Assembly (NCBI RefSeq): GCF_014654205.1
Contig: NZ_BNAW01000010.1
Location: 117,866 to 181,865, forward strand
Direction: 5' to 3'
From: Amycolatopsis bullii
Lineage (GTDB): Bacteria; Actinomycetota; Actinomycetes; Mycobacteriales; Pseudonocardiaceae
Length of the DNA stretch: 64,000 nt
Part shown: positions 8,506 through 17,005 of the stretch, piece after piece
Layout of the letters: every line of letters starts with the position of its first letter
How positions within the stretch are numbered: the stretch's first letter is position 1
The notes under the pieces: model-generated
What the model saw: the letters and a program-made list of their open reading frames with translations, nothing else
The model's database searches: none
Told to the model about the DNA's origin: nothing
Position numbers and translations under genes: made by a program

Positions 8506-9360
8506 TCAGGCTCCCGCGGCCGCCGCGATCGCGCGGCCCGTCAGCACTTCCGCGAGGTGACGGCGGTATTCGACGTCGGCATTGCTGTCGACCGGCGGAT
8601 TCGTGCCCTCCGCCGCGTGCGAAGCCGCCGCCGTGATCGAGTCCGCCGAGGCGCGGACGCCGACCAGTGCCGCCTCGACACCCGAGGCGCGGACCGGTGT
8701 CGAACCCATGTTCGTCAGCGCGACCCGGGCCTCCTCGATGACCCCCGCTTCGGTGCGGACGGTGACCGCGACCGCGACCATCGACCACGCCTGGGCGACG
8801 CGGTTGAACTTCTCGTAGTGCGCCCGCCACCCCGTGTGCTTGGGGATGCGGACCTCGACCAGCAGCTCGTCCGGCGCCAGGGCGGTGGTGAACAGGTCGC
8901 GGAAGAAGTCCGCGGCCGGGACCGTCCGGCGTCCCGACGGCCCGGCCACCACCAGCGAGGCGTCCAGCGCCAGCACCGGCGCCAGCAGGTCGCCGGCCGG
9001 GTCGGCGTGGGCGATCGCGCCGCCGAGGGTGCCGCGGTGGCGGATCTGCGGGTCGGCGACCGTGTCCGTCGCCTCCTTGAGCAACGCCGCGTGCGAGGCC
9101 ACCAGGGCGTCCCGCTGGACGTCGTAGTGCGTCGTCATCGCGCCGATCACCAGGTCGGCGCCGTCCTCGCGGACGCCGCGCAGTTCGGCGACGCGCCCGA
9201 GGTCGATCAGCGTGGTCGGCGCCGCGAGCCGCATCCGCAGCACCGGCAGCAGGCTCTGCCCGCCGGCCAGCACCTTGGCGTCCTCGCCCGCCGCCGCCAG
9301 TGCCTGCACCGCTTCGTCCACTGTGGACGGGCGGACGTAGTCGAAGGGAGCCGGGATCAC
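8506..9360 (-). CDS. coxM: Molybdenum hydroxylase FAD subunit (CoxM/CutM-like)
   Basis: 284 residues, normal for the medium FAD-binding subunit of the xanthine dehydrogenase / CO dehydrogenase family. The FAD-binding motifs are seen: AGGQSLLPVLRMRL (about 32-45) and RHRGTLGGAIAHADPAGD (about 106-123). It passes electrons between the two 2Fe-2S centres of the small subunit and an external acceptor. The GTG start overlaps the stop of the large-subunit gene by 4 bases (GTGA) with GGAGG upstream, so the two are coupled. The symbol names the family; carbon monoxide as substrate is not implied. Confidence 0.92.
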   Translation of the reverse strand: MIPAPFDYVRPSTVDEAVQALAAAGEDAKVLAGGQSLLPVLRMRLAAPTTLIDLGRVAELRGVREDGADLVIGAMTTHYDVQRDALVASHAALLKEATDTVADPQIRHRGTLGGAIAHADPAGDLLAPVLALDASLVVAGPSGRRTVPAADFFRDLFTTALAPDELLVEVRIPKHTGWRAHYEKFNRVAQAWSMVAVAVTVRTEAGVIEEARVALTNMGSTPVRASGVEAALVGVRASADSITAAASHAAEGTNPPVDSNADVEYRRHLAEVLTGRAIAAAAGA

Positions 9361-11798
9361 TGCGCACCTCCGGTGGCGTCGAGGGAACCGAGTCCGCCGC
9401 CCGCTTCGCCGCGGCCGGGGCCACCCGCGTCGGGGGTGCCGTGCTGGATGGCGTGCCACACCCGCATCGGTGTCAACGGCATCTCGATGTCGTTGACGCC
9501 GAAGGGCCGCACGGCGTCGATCACCGCGTTGACCACCGCCGGGGTGGACGCGATGGTCCCCGCCTCGCCGACGCCCTTGGCGCCGAGCGGGTTCGTCGTC
9601 GACGGCGTCTCCGTGCGGTCGGTGGTGAACGACGGCAGGTCGGCCGCCGACGGCAGCAGGTAGTCGGCGAACGTGCCGGTCGTCAGCGTGCCGCTCTCGT
9701 CGTGCTCGGTGCCCTCGAACAGCGCCTGCGCGATGCCCTGCGCGAGCCCGCCGTGCACCTGGCCCTCGACGATCAGCGGGTTCACCGCGACGCCGACGTC
9801 GTCGACGCAGACGTACGAACGCAGCTTGATCCGGCCCGTCTCGGTGTCCACCTCGGCGGCGCACAGGTGCGTGCCGTGCGGGAACGAGAAGTTCTCCGGG
9901 TCGAACGTCGCGTCCGAGTCGAGCGACGGCTCGACCCCGTCCGGCAGGTTGTGCGCCGCGAACACCGCGAGCGCGACGTCACCGATCGTCGTGGACGTCT
10001 CGGTGCCGCGAACGGTGAACTTGCCGTTCGCGAACTCGAGGTCGTCCTCGGCGCATTCGAGCAGGTGCGCCGCGATCGGCTTGGCCTTCGCAACCACCTT
10101 CTCCGCGGCCTTGACGACGGCGATCCCGCCGACCACCAGCGACCGCGAACCGTAGGTGTCCAGGCCCTTGTGCGACGACTGCGTGTCGCCGTGCAGGATC
10201 TCGACGTCCTCGAACGCGACACCCAGCTGGTCGGCGACGATCTGGCTCCACGCCGTCTCGTGGCCCTGGCCGTGCGCGGACGCGCCGGTGGTGACCTCGA
10301 CCTTCCCGGTGGGCAGCATCCGGATCGACGCGTACTCCCAGCCGCCGGCGCCGTAGTCCAGCGAGCCGAGCACCCGCGAAGGCGCGAGCCCGCACATCTC
10401 GGTGAACGTCGAGATGCCGATGCCGAGCTGGACCTTGTCCTTCGACGCGCGGCGCTTCTCCTGCTCGGCGCGCAGGCCGTCGTAGTCGAAGAGCCGCTTC
10501 GCCTTCTCGGTGGCGGCCTCGTAGTTGCCGGAGTCGTAGGTCAGCCCGCACACGGTCGTGAACGGGAACTCCTCGTGCTTGATCCAGTTCTTCTCGCGCA
10601 GCTCCAGGGGGTCCATGCCGAGCTCGACGGCGAGCTCGTCCATGATCCGCTCGATCGCGAACGTCGCCTCCGGGCGCCCGGCGCCGCGGTAGGCGTCGGT
10701 CAGCGTCGTCGTCGTGTACACGTTGGTGCACGCGAAGTGGTACGCCGGGATCTTGTAGATCGCGTTGAACATGAACGCGCCGAGGATCGGCACGCCCGGC
10801 CCGACCAGGCCGTTGTACGCGCCGAGGTTGGCGAGCAGCTCGACCTTGAGGCCGGTGACCTGGCCGTCGCGGGTCGCCGAGATGGTGAGGTCCTGGATCT
10901 GGTCGCGGCCGTGGTGCGCGGCGAGCATCGTCTCCGAGCGCGTCTCGTTCCACTTGACCGGCTTGCCGAGCTTCCGCGCGACCAGCAGCGCCATCATCTC
11001 TTCCGGCAGGACCCCGATCTTGCCGCCGAAGCCGCCACCGACGTCCGGGGCGATCACGCGCAGCTTGTGCTCGGGGATGCCGAGCGTCAGCGCCGACATC
11101 ACGCGCAGGATGTGCGGGATCTGCGTGGCCGACCACATGGTGATCTGCGTGCCGGTCGGGTCGACGACGCAGGCGCGCGGCTCCATGAACGCCGGGACGA
11201 GCCGCTGCTGGCGGAAGCGGCGCTTGAGCACGACCTCCGACGCGCTGATCGCGTCCTCGACGTTGCCGCCGGTGCCGGCCTCGGCGGAGTCGAACTTCCA
11301 GACCGCGCTCGTGTTGGTGCCGAGGTCCTCGTGGACCAGCGGCGCGCCGTCGGCGATGGCGGCTTCCATGTCGAGGATGACCGGCAGCTCGTCGTACTCG
11401 ACGTCGATCTCCTCGAGCGCGTCGTGCGCTTCGGCGGACGAGCGCGCGACGACGACCGCAACGCCTTCGCCGGCGAAGTTGACCGTGCCGGCAGCGAGCA
11501 CCGGACGGCGTGGCGCCTTCATGTCCGGCGTGATCGGCCACGCGCACGGCATGCCGACCGCGCCCTCCGGGTCGAGGTCCTGCGCGGTGTAGACGGCGAT
11601 GACGCCGGGCGCGCTCTTCGCCGCGGCCGTGTCGATCGAGATGATCCTGGCGTGCGCGAACGGGCTGCGCAGAACGGCCAGGTGCAGCATCCCGGGCAGC
11701 GCGATGTTGTCGGTCCAGCGGGTGCGGCCGGTGATCAGCCGCTCGTCCTCCTTGCGGCGGCGGGACTTCCCGACCTCCGGTTCGATCGTGGCGGTCAT
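9357..11798 (-). CDS. coxL: Molybdopterin large subunit, form II CO dehydrogenase / xanthine dehydrogenase type
   Basis: 813 residues. The molybdopterin-binding motif GGGFGGK is at 254-260, and GVGEAG at 742-747 carries the conserved catalytic glutamate (E745). The substrate-defining loop reads AYRGAGR (369-375), the form II signature. Form I CO dehydrogenases proven to oxidise CO carry a cysteine-containing AYRCSFR-type loop, which is absent here. The enzyme therefore probably hydroxylates an aldehyde, purine or aromatic N-heterocycle rather than CO. The Gly-rich C-terminal tail (about 790-813) is extra. The start overlaps the coxS stop (TGATG). The location beside the pca operon hints at an aromatic substrate, as inference only. 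Confidence 0.93.
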   Translation of the reverse strand: MTATIEPEVGKSRRRKEDERLITGRTRWTDNIALPGMLHLAVLRSPFAHARIISIDTAAAKSAPGVIAVYTAQDLDPEGAVGMPCAWPITPDMKAPRRPVLAAGTVNFAGEGVAVVVARSSAEAHDALEEIDVEYDELPVILDMEAAIADGAPLVHEDLGTNTSAVWKFDSAEAGTGGNVEDAISASEVVLKRRFRQQRLVPAFMEPRACVVDPTGTQITMWSATQIPHILRVMSALTLGIPEHKLRVIAPDVGGGFGGKIGVLPEEMMALLVARKLGKPVKWNETRSETMLAAHHGRDQIQDLTISATRDGQVTGLKVELLANLGAYNGLVGPGVPILGAFMFNAIYKIPAYHFACTNVYTTTTLTDAYRGAGRPEATFAIERIMDELAVELGMDPLELREKNWIKHEEFPFTTVCGLTYDSGNYEAATEKAKRLFDYDGLRAEQEKRRASKDKVQLGIGISTFTEMCGLAPSRVLGSLDYGAGGWEYASIRMLPTGKVEVTTGASAHGQGHETAWSQIVADQLGVAFEDVEILHGDTQSSHKGLDTYGSRSLVVGGIAVVKAAEKVVAKAKPIAAHLLECAEDDLEFANGKFTVRGTETSTTIGDVALAVFAAHNLPDGVEPSLDSDATFDPENFSFPHGTHLCAAEVDTETGRIKLRSYVCVDDVGVAVNPLIVEGQVHGGLAQGIAQALFEGTEHDESGTLTTGTFADYLLPSAADLPSFTTDRTETPSTTNPLGAKGVGEAGTIASTPAVVNAVIDAVRPFGVNDIEMPLTPMRVWHAIQHGTPDAGGPGRGEAGGGLGSLDATGGAQ

Positions 11799-12322
11799 CA
11801 GTCACCACCCACGCCGACGTGCTTGTTCTCGGCGATCCGCTCCGCTTCGGGTCCGGCGCCCGGGCTCATGTGCTGGGCGGCGTCGCGGACCGCGCGGACG
11901 ATGTTCTGGTAGCCGGTGCAGCGGCAGAGGTTGCCTTCGAGGCCCTCGCGGACGGCCTGCTCGTCCGGGTCGGGGTTGTCGGCCAGCAGGTCGATCGACT
12001 GCATGATCATCCCCGGCGTGCAGAACCCGCACTGCAGCGCGTGGTTGTCGTGAAAAGCCTGCTGCACCGGGTGCAGCTTGCCGTCGCGGGCGAGGCCTTC
12101 GACGGTGGTGACCTCGCAGCCGTCGGCCTGCACGGCCAGCACGGAGCAGGACTTCACGCTGTGCCCGTCGAGGTGGACGGTGCAGGCGCCGCAGTTGCTG
12201 GTGTCGCAGCCGACGACGGTGCCGACCTTGCCGAGCCGCTCTCGCAGGTGGTGCACGAGGAGGGTGCGGGGTTCGACTTCGTCGGTGTACTTCGTCCCGT
12301 CGACGGTGACGGTGATGCGCAT
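11798..12322 (-). CDS. coxS: 2Fe-2S small subunit of molybdenum hydroxylase
   Basis: 174 residues. The N-terminal plant-type ferredoxin cluster uses C39, C44, C47 (CDTSNCGAC) and C59; the C-terminal four-helix cluster uses C98, C101 (CGFC), C133 and C135 (CRC), the complete eight-cysteine set of this family. It relays electrons from the molybdopterin centre to FAD. It is the first gene of the S-L-M-G set, with TTGGAGG upstream of the ATG, and overlaps the large-subunit start by one base. The roughly 235 bases upstream, to the XdhC stop, must hold the promoter; I could not identify a clear -10/-35 pair there. Confidence 0.94.
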   Translation of the reverse strand: MRITVTVDGTKYTDEVEPRTLLVHHLRERLGKVGTVVGCDTSNCGACTVHLDGHSVKSCSVLAVQADGCEVTTVEGLARDGKLHPVQQAFHDNHALQCGFCTPGMIMQSIDLLADNPDPDEQAVREGLEGNLCRCTGYQNIVRAVRDAAQHMSPGAGPEAERIAENKHVGVGGD

Positions 12323-12558
12323 CAGGCCTCCAAGAAAGCGGATGCCCGCCGGGGCGGAGCAGCGGCGAGCCGGTTCGGGAACGGCCAGGCCCGACCGTGA
12401 TCGGGCTCACAATCCCCGAGCGTGCTACGCGACCTTCGCGCGGACAAGCCCTGATGTCACACGTTCAACTACCTGTTCCGCAGATGCGGGAAAATCCACG
12501 CCGGGAAACCGAATCTGCGAGGGTCCGGATGGGTGAACTTTGTGGCCCACCCGGCGGC

Positions 12559-13671
12559 TCAGCCGTGAATCCTCCCCGAGAGCTCCGCGAGCCGCTTGCC
12601 CCCGCCGCCCCACCGCAGCGCGATGATCTCCGCGGCGATCGACACGGCCGTCTCCTCCGGCGTGCGCGCGCCCAGGTCGAGCCCGATCGGCGACGCCAGC
12701 CTGTCCAGCTCCGCCTCGGTGATCCCCGCTTCGCGCAGGCGGGCGAACCGGTCGTCGTGGGTCTTGCGGGACCCCATCGCGCCGACGTACCCGACGTCCA
12801 GGCGCAGCGCGACTTCCAGCAGCGGCACGTCGAACTTCGGGTCGTGGGTGAGCACCGCGATCGCCGTGCGCTGGTCGATCCGGCCCGCGTCCGCCTCCGC
12901 CTGCAGGTAGCGGTGGGGCCAGTCGACGACGACCTCGTGCGCGTCCGGGAACCGGCTGGTGGTGGCGAACACCGGCCGCGCGTCGCACACCGTGACCTGG
13001 TAGCCGAGGTAGGCACCCATGCGCGCCATCGCGGCGGCGAAGTCGATCGCCCCGAAGACCAGCAGCCGGGGCGGCGGCTCGAAGGAGTTGACGAACACGG
13101 CCATGCCCTCGCCGCGGCGCTGCCCGTCCGGGCCGTAGTGCAGGGTGCCGGTGCGGCCGCTGGCCAGCAGGCCGCGCGCGTCGTCGGCCACGGCGTCGTC
13201 CATCCGCGACGACCCCAGCGAGCCCGCGGTGCGGTCCGGCCACACGATCATGTGCTCGCCGACCAGGCCTTCGTGTTCGTGCTCGATGATCGTGACGACC
13301 GCGACCGGCTCGCCGCCGCGCACCGACTCGACGACCTCGCCGAGCTCCGGCATCGACTCACGGTCGACCGCTTCGACGTAGATGTCGATGATCCCGCCGC
13401 AGGTCAGGCCGACCGCGAAGGCGTCGTCGTCGCTGACGCCGTAGCGTTGCAGCACCGGCTTGCGCTCGGCGACGACCTCCCGCGCGAGCTCGTAGACCGC
13501 GCCTTCGACGCAGCCGCCGGACACGCTGCCGGCGACGGTGCCGTCCGGCGCGACGACCATCGCGGCGCCGGGCGCGCGCGGCGCCGACGAGAAGGTGGCG
13601 ACCACGGTGCCGAGCCCCACGGTTTCGCCCGCGGACCAGCGGCGGAACACGTCGTCCAGTACGTCACGCAT
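12559..13671 (-). CDS. xdhC: XdhC/CoxI-type molybdenum cofactor insertion protein
   Basis: 370 residues. The N-terminal XdhC/CoxI domain carries GSVSGGCVEGAVYE (about 48-61), and the C-terminal Rossmann-like domain carries LLVFGAIDFAAAMARMG and VGYVGAMGSRKTHDDR, the two conserved blocks of the family. These proteins bind molybdenum cofactor and help sulfurate or insert it into xanthine dehydrogenase-type enzymes. The ATG at 13671 overlaps the end of the VWA gene by 8 bases, so the two maturation genes are coupled. In-frame codons further upstream are inside the VWA gene and not credible. Confidence 0.9.
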   Translation of the reverse strand: MRDVLDDVFRRWSAGETVGLGTVVATFSSAPRAPGAAMVVAPDGTVAGSVSGGCVEGAVYELAREVVAERKPVLQRYGVSDDDAFAVGLTCGGIIDIYVEAVDRESMPELGEVVESVRGGEPVAVVTIIEHEHEGLVGEHMIVWPDRTAGSLGSSRMDDAVADDARGLLASGRTGTLHYGPDGQRRGEGMAVFVNSFEPPPRLLVFGAIDFAAAMARMGAYLGYQVTVCDARPVFATTSRFPDAHEVVVDWPHRYLQAEADAGRIDQRTAIAVLTHDPKFDVPLLEVALRLDVGYVGAMGSRKTHDDRFARLREAGITEAELDRLASPIGLDLGARTPEETAVSIAAEIIALRWGGGGKRLAELSGRIHG

Positions 13672-14776
13672 CGGAAATCTCCCCGAGCAGTCGTTCCAAG
13701 GTGGCCAGGGTGTGCCCGGCCAGGAGCCGGTCGATGTGGGGCAGCGCGGCCACGATGCCCGACTGGACCGGAGCGTACCCCGCACGGCCGGCGTGCGGGT
13801 TCACCCAGAACACGGCGTGCGCGAGCCGGCGCAGGTGCGCGAGCTGCTCGCCGAGCAGCCCCGTGTCGCCGCGTTCCCAGCCGTCGGAGAACACCGTGAC
13901 CACGGCGCGGCGCGCGACCCCACGGCGTCCCCACCGGTCGAGGAACACCTGGAGCGTCTCCCCCAGCCGGGTCCCGCCGGCGAAGTCCGGGACGGCCGAG
14001 CCCGCCGCGAGCATCGCGCGTTCCGGGTCGCGCTGCCGCAGCTGGCGCGACACCCGGGTCAGCCGCGTGCCGAGCGTGAACACCTCGACCGACGGCGGCG
14101 CGGACCGCGTCAGGACGTGGGCGAACCGCAGCAGCGCGTCGGCGTACGGGCTCATCGAGCCGGAGACGTCGATGAGCAGCACCACCCGCCGCGGCCTCCT
14201 GCCGCGCCGGGCGTGCACGAGGTGGAGGGGTTCGCCGCCGCTGGCCAGCATGGCGCGCAGCGTCCGCGACGGGTCGAGGCGGCCGCGCCGCGACGGCGTC
14301 CGCCGGGCGGCCGGGCGCTGCGGGAGCGCGGGCTTCAGGGTGGCCAGCAGCTCGCGGAGGTGTTCGCGCTCGGCGGTGGTGAGCTCGGCGAGGTCACGGT
14401 GACGCAGGACTTCGTGGGCGCTGGCGGCGACTTTCAGCTGGTCGGCGCCGTCGCCGCCCTCGGCATCCGTGCCTTCGGCGTCGGCGAGCGGGGCGATCCG
14501 GGCCTTCTTGGGCGCAGCGGACGTTGCCCGCTTCGGCGTGGTGGTCTCGATGGAAAACCACTGGCTGAAGGCCTCTTCGTAGCACGGGAGGTCGTCCGGG
14601 CTGGAGCAGAGGGTCAGCCGCCCGGCCCAGTAGAGCTGGGTGGGTTCGGCGACGTCGATCTCGGCCACCGCGGTGAGGTACGCCTGCACGCGGTGCGCAT
14701 CGCAGGCGACACCGGCTTCGCGCAGCGCGGCGGCGAACCCGGCGTACCCCGCTACCGGATCGGAGACCGTGGTCAT
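13664..14776 (-). CDS. coxE: CoxE-like VWA domain protein
   Basis: 370 residues. The C-terminal half is a von Willebrand factor A domain with an intact MIDAS motif, LLIDVSGSMSPYAD, and the following GGTRLG and SDGWERGD. The family (CoxE / DUF58-like VWA containing CoxE) works with a MoxR ATPase (CoxD) in maturing the molybdenum centre. Here the matching MoxR gene lies 2.2 kb upstream, beyond a tRNA and a glycosyltransferase gene. The ATG at 14776 is preceded by GGAGA; a further in-frame ATG at 14803 would run up against the tRNA gene, so it is rejected. Confidence 0.9.
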   Translation of the reverse strand: MTTVSDPVAGYAGFAAALREAGVACDAHRVQAYLTAVAEIDVAEPTQLYWAGRLTLCSSPDDLPCYEEAFSQWFSIETTTPKRATSAAPKKARIAPLADAEGTDAEGGDGADQLKVAASAHEVLRHRDLAELTTAEREHLRELLATLKPALPQRPAARRTPSRRGRLDPSRTLRAMLASGGEPLHLVHARRGRRPRRVVLLIDVSGSMSPYADALLRFAHVLTRSAPPSVEVFTLGTRLTRVSRQLRQRDPERAMLAAGSAVPDFAGGTRLGETLQVFLDRWGRRGVARRAVVTVFSDGWERGDTGLLGEQLAHLRRLAHAVFWVNPHAGRAGYAPVQSGIVAALPHIDRLLAGHTLATLERLLGEISDA

Positions 14777-14809
14777 GTCTCCATTGTGCGCTCGATCGGG
14801 CATTGTCGG

Positions 14810-14883
14810 CGTCCCGGCGAGGAGTCGAACCTCGGACCTCGGCGTTCGTAGCGCCGCGCTCTGTCCTGCTGAGCTACCGGGAC
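14810..14883 (-). tRNA. tRNA-Arg (anticodon ACG)
   Basis: 74 bases that fold as a full cloverleaf: 7-bp acceptor stem GTCCCGG/CCGGGAC, D-stem GCTC/GAGC, anticodon stem CGGCG/CGCCG with loop CTACGAA giving anticodon ACG, five-base variable loop, and T-stem CGAGG/CCTCG with loop TTCGACT. Discriminator G. The 3' CCA is not encoded. It should read CGN arginine codons after A34-to-inosine editing. It is transcribed in the same direction as its neighbours; the VWA gene starts 34 bases downstream. Confidence 0.97.
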
Positions 14884-14887
14884 AAGG

Positions 14888-14986
14888 GCGGTCTGCGCAC
14901 GCGCCCCTCCCCGGACGGGCGCGCAGACCGCGCTCTTCGCCGCGGCCGACCCAAGGTAGCGGCGGGTGGGCGCGAAGAGCTCTTCG
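14888..14986. repeat. Cluster of inverted repeats upstream of tRNA-Arg
   Basis: Three nested dyads: an 11-bp inverted repeat GCGGTCTGCGC (14888-14898 with 14921-14931), a 9-bp one GCTCTTCGC (14932-14940 with 14972-14980), and a 14-bp perfect palindrome around CGAAGAGCTCTTCG (14973-14986). They abut each other immediately 5' of the tRNA, in a gap of about 300 bases that holds no gene. Confidence 0.7.
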
Positions 14987-15130
14987 GAAAGAAAAGGGAA
15001 ATTCAGCGAACGACGCGGGAGATCGCGCCGCAGGGGTTCCGGTCTTGCCGTCGGGTCACGATCTCCTCCTCTCGGTGGTCTCGGTTCTGCTGGGAAAAGA
15101 ATGCCTCAGTCCCGTGGGCGGGGCAACGCA

Positions 15131-15178
15131 ATTAAAACGCCCGCCTCGGCGGTACTTTGTGGACCATCGAGGCGGGCG
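15131..15178 (-). terminator. Intrinsic terminator of the GT-C gene
   Basis: A perfect 11-bp stem (CGAGGCGGGCG with CGCCCGCCTCG, 15138-15148 and 15168-15178) with a 19-base loop, followed on the minus strand by TTTTAAT. It begins 14 bases after the stop of the glycosyltransferase gene and separates it from the tRNA. Confidence 0.8.
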
Positions 15179-15191
15179 CCGGGTTCTCGGA

Positions 15192-16955
15192 TCAGGCGGC
15201 GGCCTTGAAGCCGGGCTGGACGTTCGCGCAGCCGCGCAGGCCGGCTCCCTTGTTCAGCTCCAGCAGCGGCGGCAGCGTCTTCTGCGTGTAGGCCTTGAGT
15301 TCCGCGAGCTTCGCGTCGTCGACCAGGTCGCGCCGGACGTGGTAGCTGACCCAGTTGCGGGAATCGACGGTCAGGTTGCCGATCGGCGGGTTGACGAAGA
15401 TCGTCGCGTATTCGCGCTCGAACCGCGGGTCCTGGTCGAAGCCCAGCGTGGCGATCCACGAGCCGATGAACGTGATCAGCTCGGGCTTGGCCTGGTTGAA
15501 GACGAGGTTGCGGACGCCGGTCACGTCGGACTCGTGCAGGTAGTCGGCGACCCGCTTGTCGCCGAGGCCGGCCAGGTCGAGCACCCGGAGGCGACTGCCC
15601 AGCGACGTCCCGCCGAGGTCGATCAGGCCGACCTGGGCCGAGTCGGGCAGCTTCAGGATGTCCGCGAGGCCGTTGATGGTCCGGGCGTCGCGCTCGGCCA
15701 CGATGCAGAACGCGGTCTTGACGTTGGCGCGGTAGGACGTGCCCTGGTCGTAGAGCCCGCTCACCGAGCTGACCAGCGCCACCACGAGCAGGCACGCGAG
15801 CACGATCCGGCCGCGCAGCCGGGCCGCGGCCAGCGCCTCGACGACGACGATCGCGCCGCCGAACGCGCCGAGCGTCCACACCGGCGTGGCGAAGCGCAGC
15901 TGCCCCATCCAGTCGAACTCGAGGACGATGTAGGCGACCACGGTGAGCCCGAACGGCACCATCAGCGCGATCAGCCCGGTGCGCAGGCGCGACGGCCGGA
16001 CCATCAGCAGCACCAGGCACGCGACGGCGACCGCGACGATCAGCCAGCCCACGTAGGAGACGATTTCGCCGGGGCGGGCGAGGTCCTCGATCGTCGGCGG
16101 CTCCTGCCCCTTCGCGACGGCCGTGTTCGGCACCAGGCGGCCGAACTCGAACCAGCGGAAGATCATGTAAGCGCCGAACGGGACGGCGAAGGCGGCGACC
16201 GAGACGACGGCCGCGCGGACGCTGCGGCCGAGCAGGTCCCGCTTGAGGAACAGCAGGAGGACGATCGGGTACGCACCGGCGTAGATGATCCCGTCGGGCC
16301 GGGTCAGCGCGGCGAGCACGGCGATCAGCCCGGTGCCGAGGGCGACCTGGGTGTCCAGGAGCCGGCCGCTGTGGGTCGCGCGCACGATCACCACCGCGAG
16401 CGCGGCGACCGTGAGGGCGTAGAAGGAGTTCTCCAGCCCGGAGAAGCACCAGATGACGAACGACGGGATCGCGGCGAGCGCGGCCCCGGCGACGAAGGTG
16501 ATCAGCGCCGGGCGGCGGCTGAGCACCTTCGCCCCGAAGTAGAACAGCACGAGGATGCCCGCGCAGCAGGCGAGCGCGAGCGCCTTCGGGAAGAGGATCT
16601 GGTCGGAGACACCGAAGAGCGTGCCGTGGTCGAACAGGCCGACGAGCTTGCCGAGGGCCAGCAGGATCATCCAGGTCGGGTTGGAATATCCCTCGACCGG
16701 CGCGGCGCCGGGCTGCAGCACGGGCCCGAAGCCGTCGGCGACGTTGCGCGAGTAGGCGAACGTGATGGCCGCGTCGTCGATCATCCAGTGGCCGTAGAGG
16801 GCGGCGTGCACGGCGATCAGCGCGGTGCCGCCGAGCACCGCGGCCACCGCGGCGAGCTTGCCCCGCCACCCCGGCCGGGTGGCCGGCGGCCCGGCCGGCC
16901 GCTCCGGCTCCACCTCGGACGGCGGTCTCGTCTCCGTCGTCTCCGCCACGCTCAT
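15192..16955 (-). CDS. GT-C family membrane glycosyltransferase (AftB-like)
   Basis: 587 residues with about nine to eleven hydrophobic segments and a soluble C-terminal part (about 400-587). The first extracytoplasmic loop carries the acidic pair in WMIDDAAITFAYSRN (about residues 57-71), followed by VEGYSNPTW, the signature of the AftB/GT89-like polyprenyl-phosphate-dependent arabinofuranosyltransferases and their relatives. It probably transfers a sugar from a decaprenyl-phosphate donor to a cell-wall glycan outside the membrane. The start at 16955 is chosen for AGGGGAG upstream; an ATG nine codons earlier exists. It has its own terminator and splits the molybdenum-hydroxylase maturation genes. 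Confidence 0.8.
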   Translation of the reverse strand: MSVAETTETRPPSEVEPERPAGPPATRPGWRGKLAAVAAVLGGTALIAVHAALYGHWMIDDAAITFAYSRNVADGFGPVLQPGAAPVEGYSNPTWMILLALGKLVGLFDHGTLFGVSDQILFPKALALACCAGILVLFYFGAKVLSRRPALITFVAGAALAAIPSFVIWCFSGLENSFYALTVAALAVVIVRATHSGRLLDTQVALGTGLIAVLAALTRPDGIIYAGAYPIVLLLFLKRDLLGRSVRAAVVSVAAFAVPFGAYMIFRWFEFGRLVPNTAVAKGQEPPTIEDLARPGEIVSYVGWLIVAVAVACLVLLMVRPSRLRTGLIALMVPFGLTVVAYIVLEFDWMGQLRFATPVWTLGAFGGAIVVVEALAAARLRGRIVLACLLVVALVSSVSGLYDQGTSYRANVKTAFCIVAERDARTINGLADILKLPDSAQVGLIDLGGTSLGSRLRVLDLAGLGDKRVADYLHESDVTGVRNLVFNQAKPELITFIGSWIATLGFDQDPRFEREYATIFVNPPIGNLTVDSRNWVSYHVRRDLVDDAKLAELKAYTQKTLPPLLELNKGAGLRGCANVQPGFKAAA

Positions 16956-17005
16956 CGACAGGTTCTCCCCTCGCATCGCCACACCCGGTCCCCCGACCCG
17001 GGCGG

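Noticed and set aside
9300..11912. 870-codon plus-strand open frame opposite coxL
   Set aside because: The opposite strand encodes an unmistakable molybdopterin subunit with all motifs; the plus-strand translation is Arg-rich noise.
9357..12322. A true aerobic CO dehydrogenase
   Set aside because: The large subunit has the form II AYRGAGR loop without the active-site cysteine.
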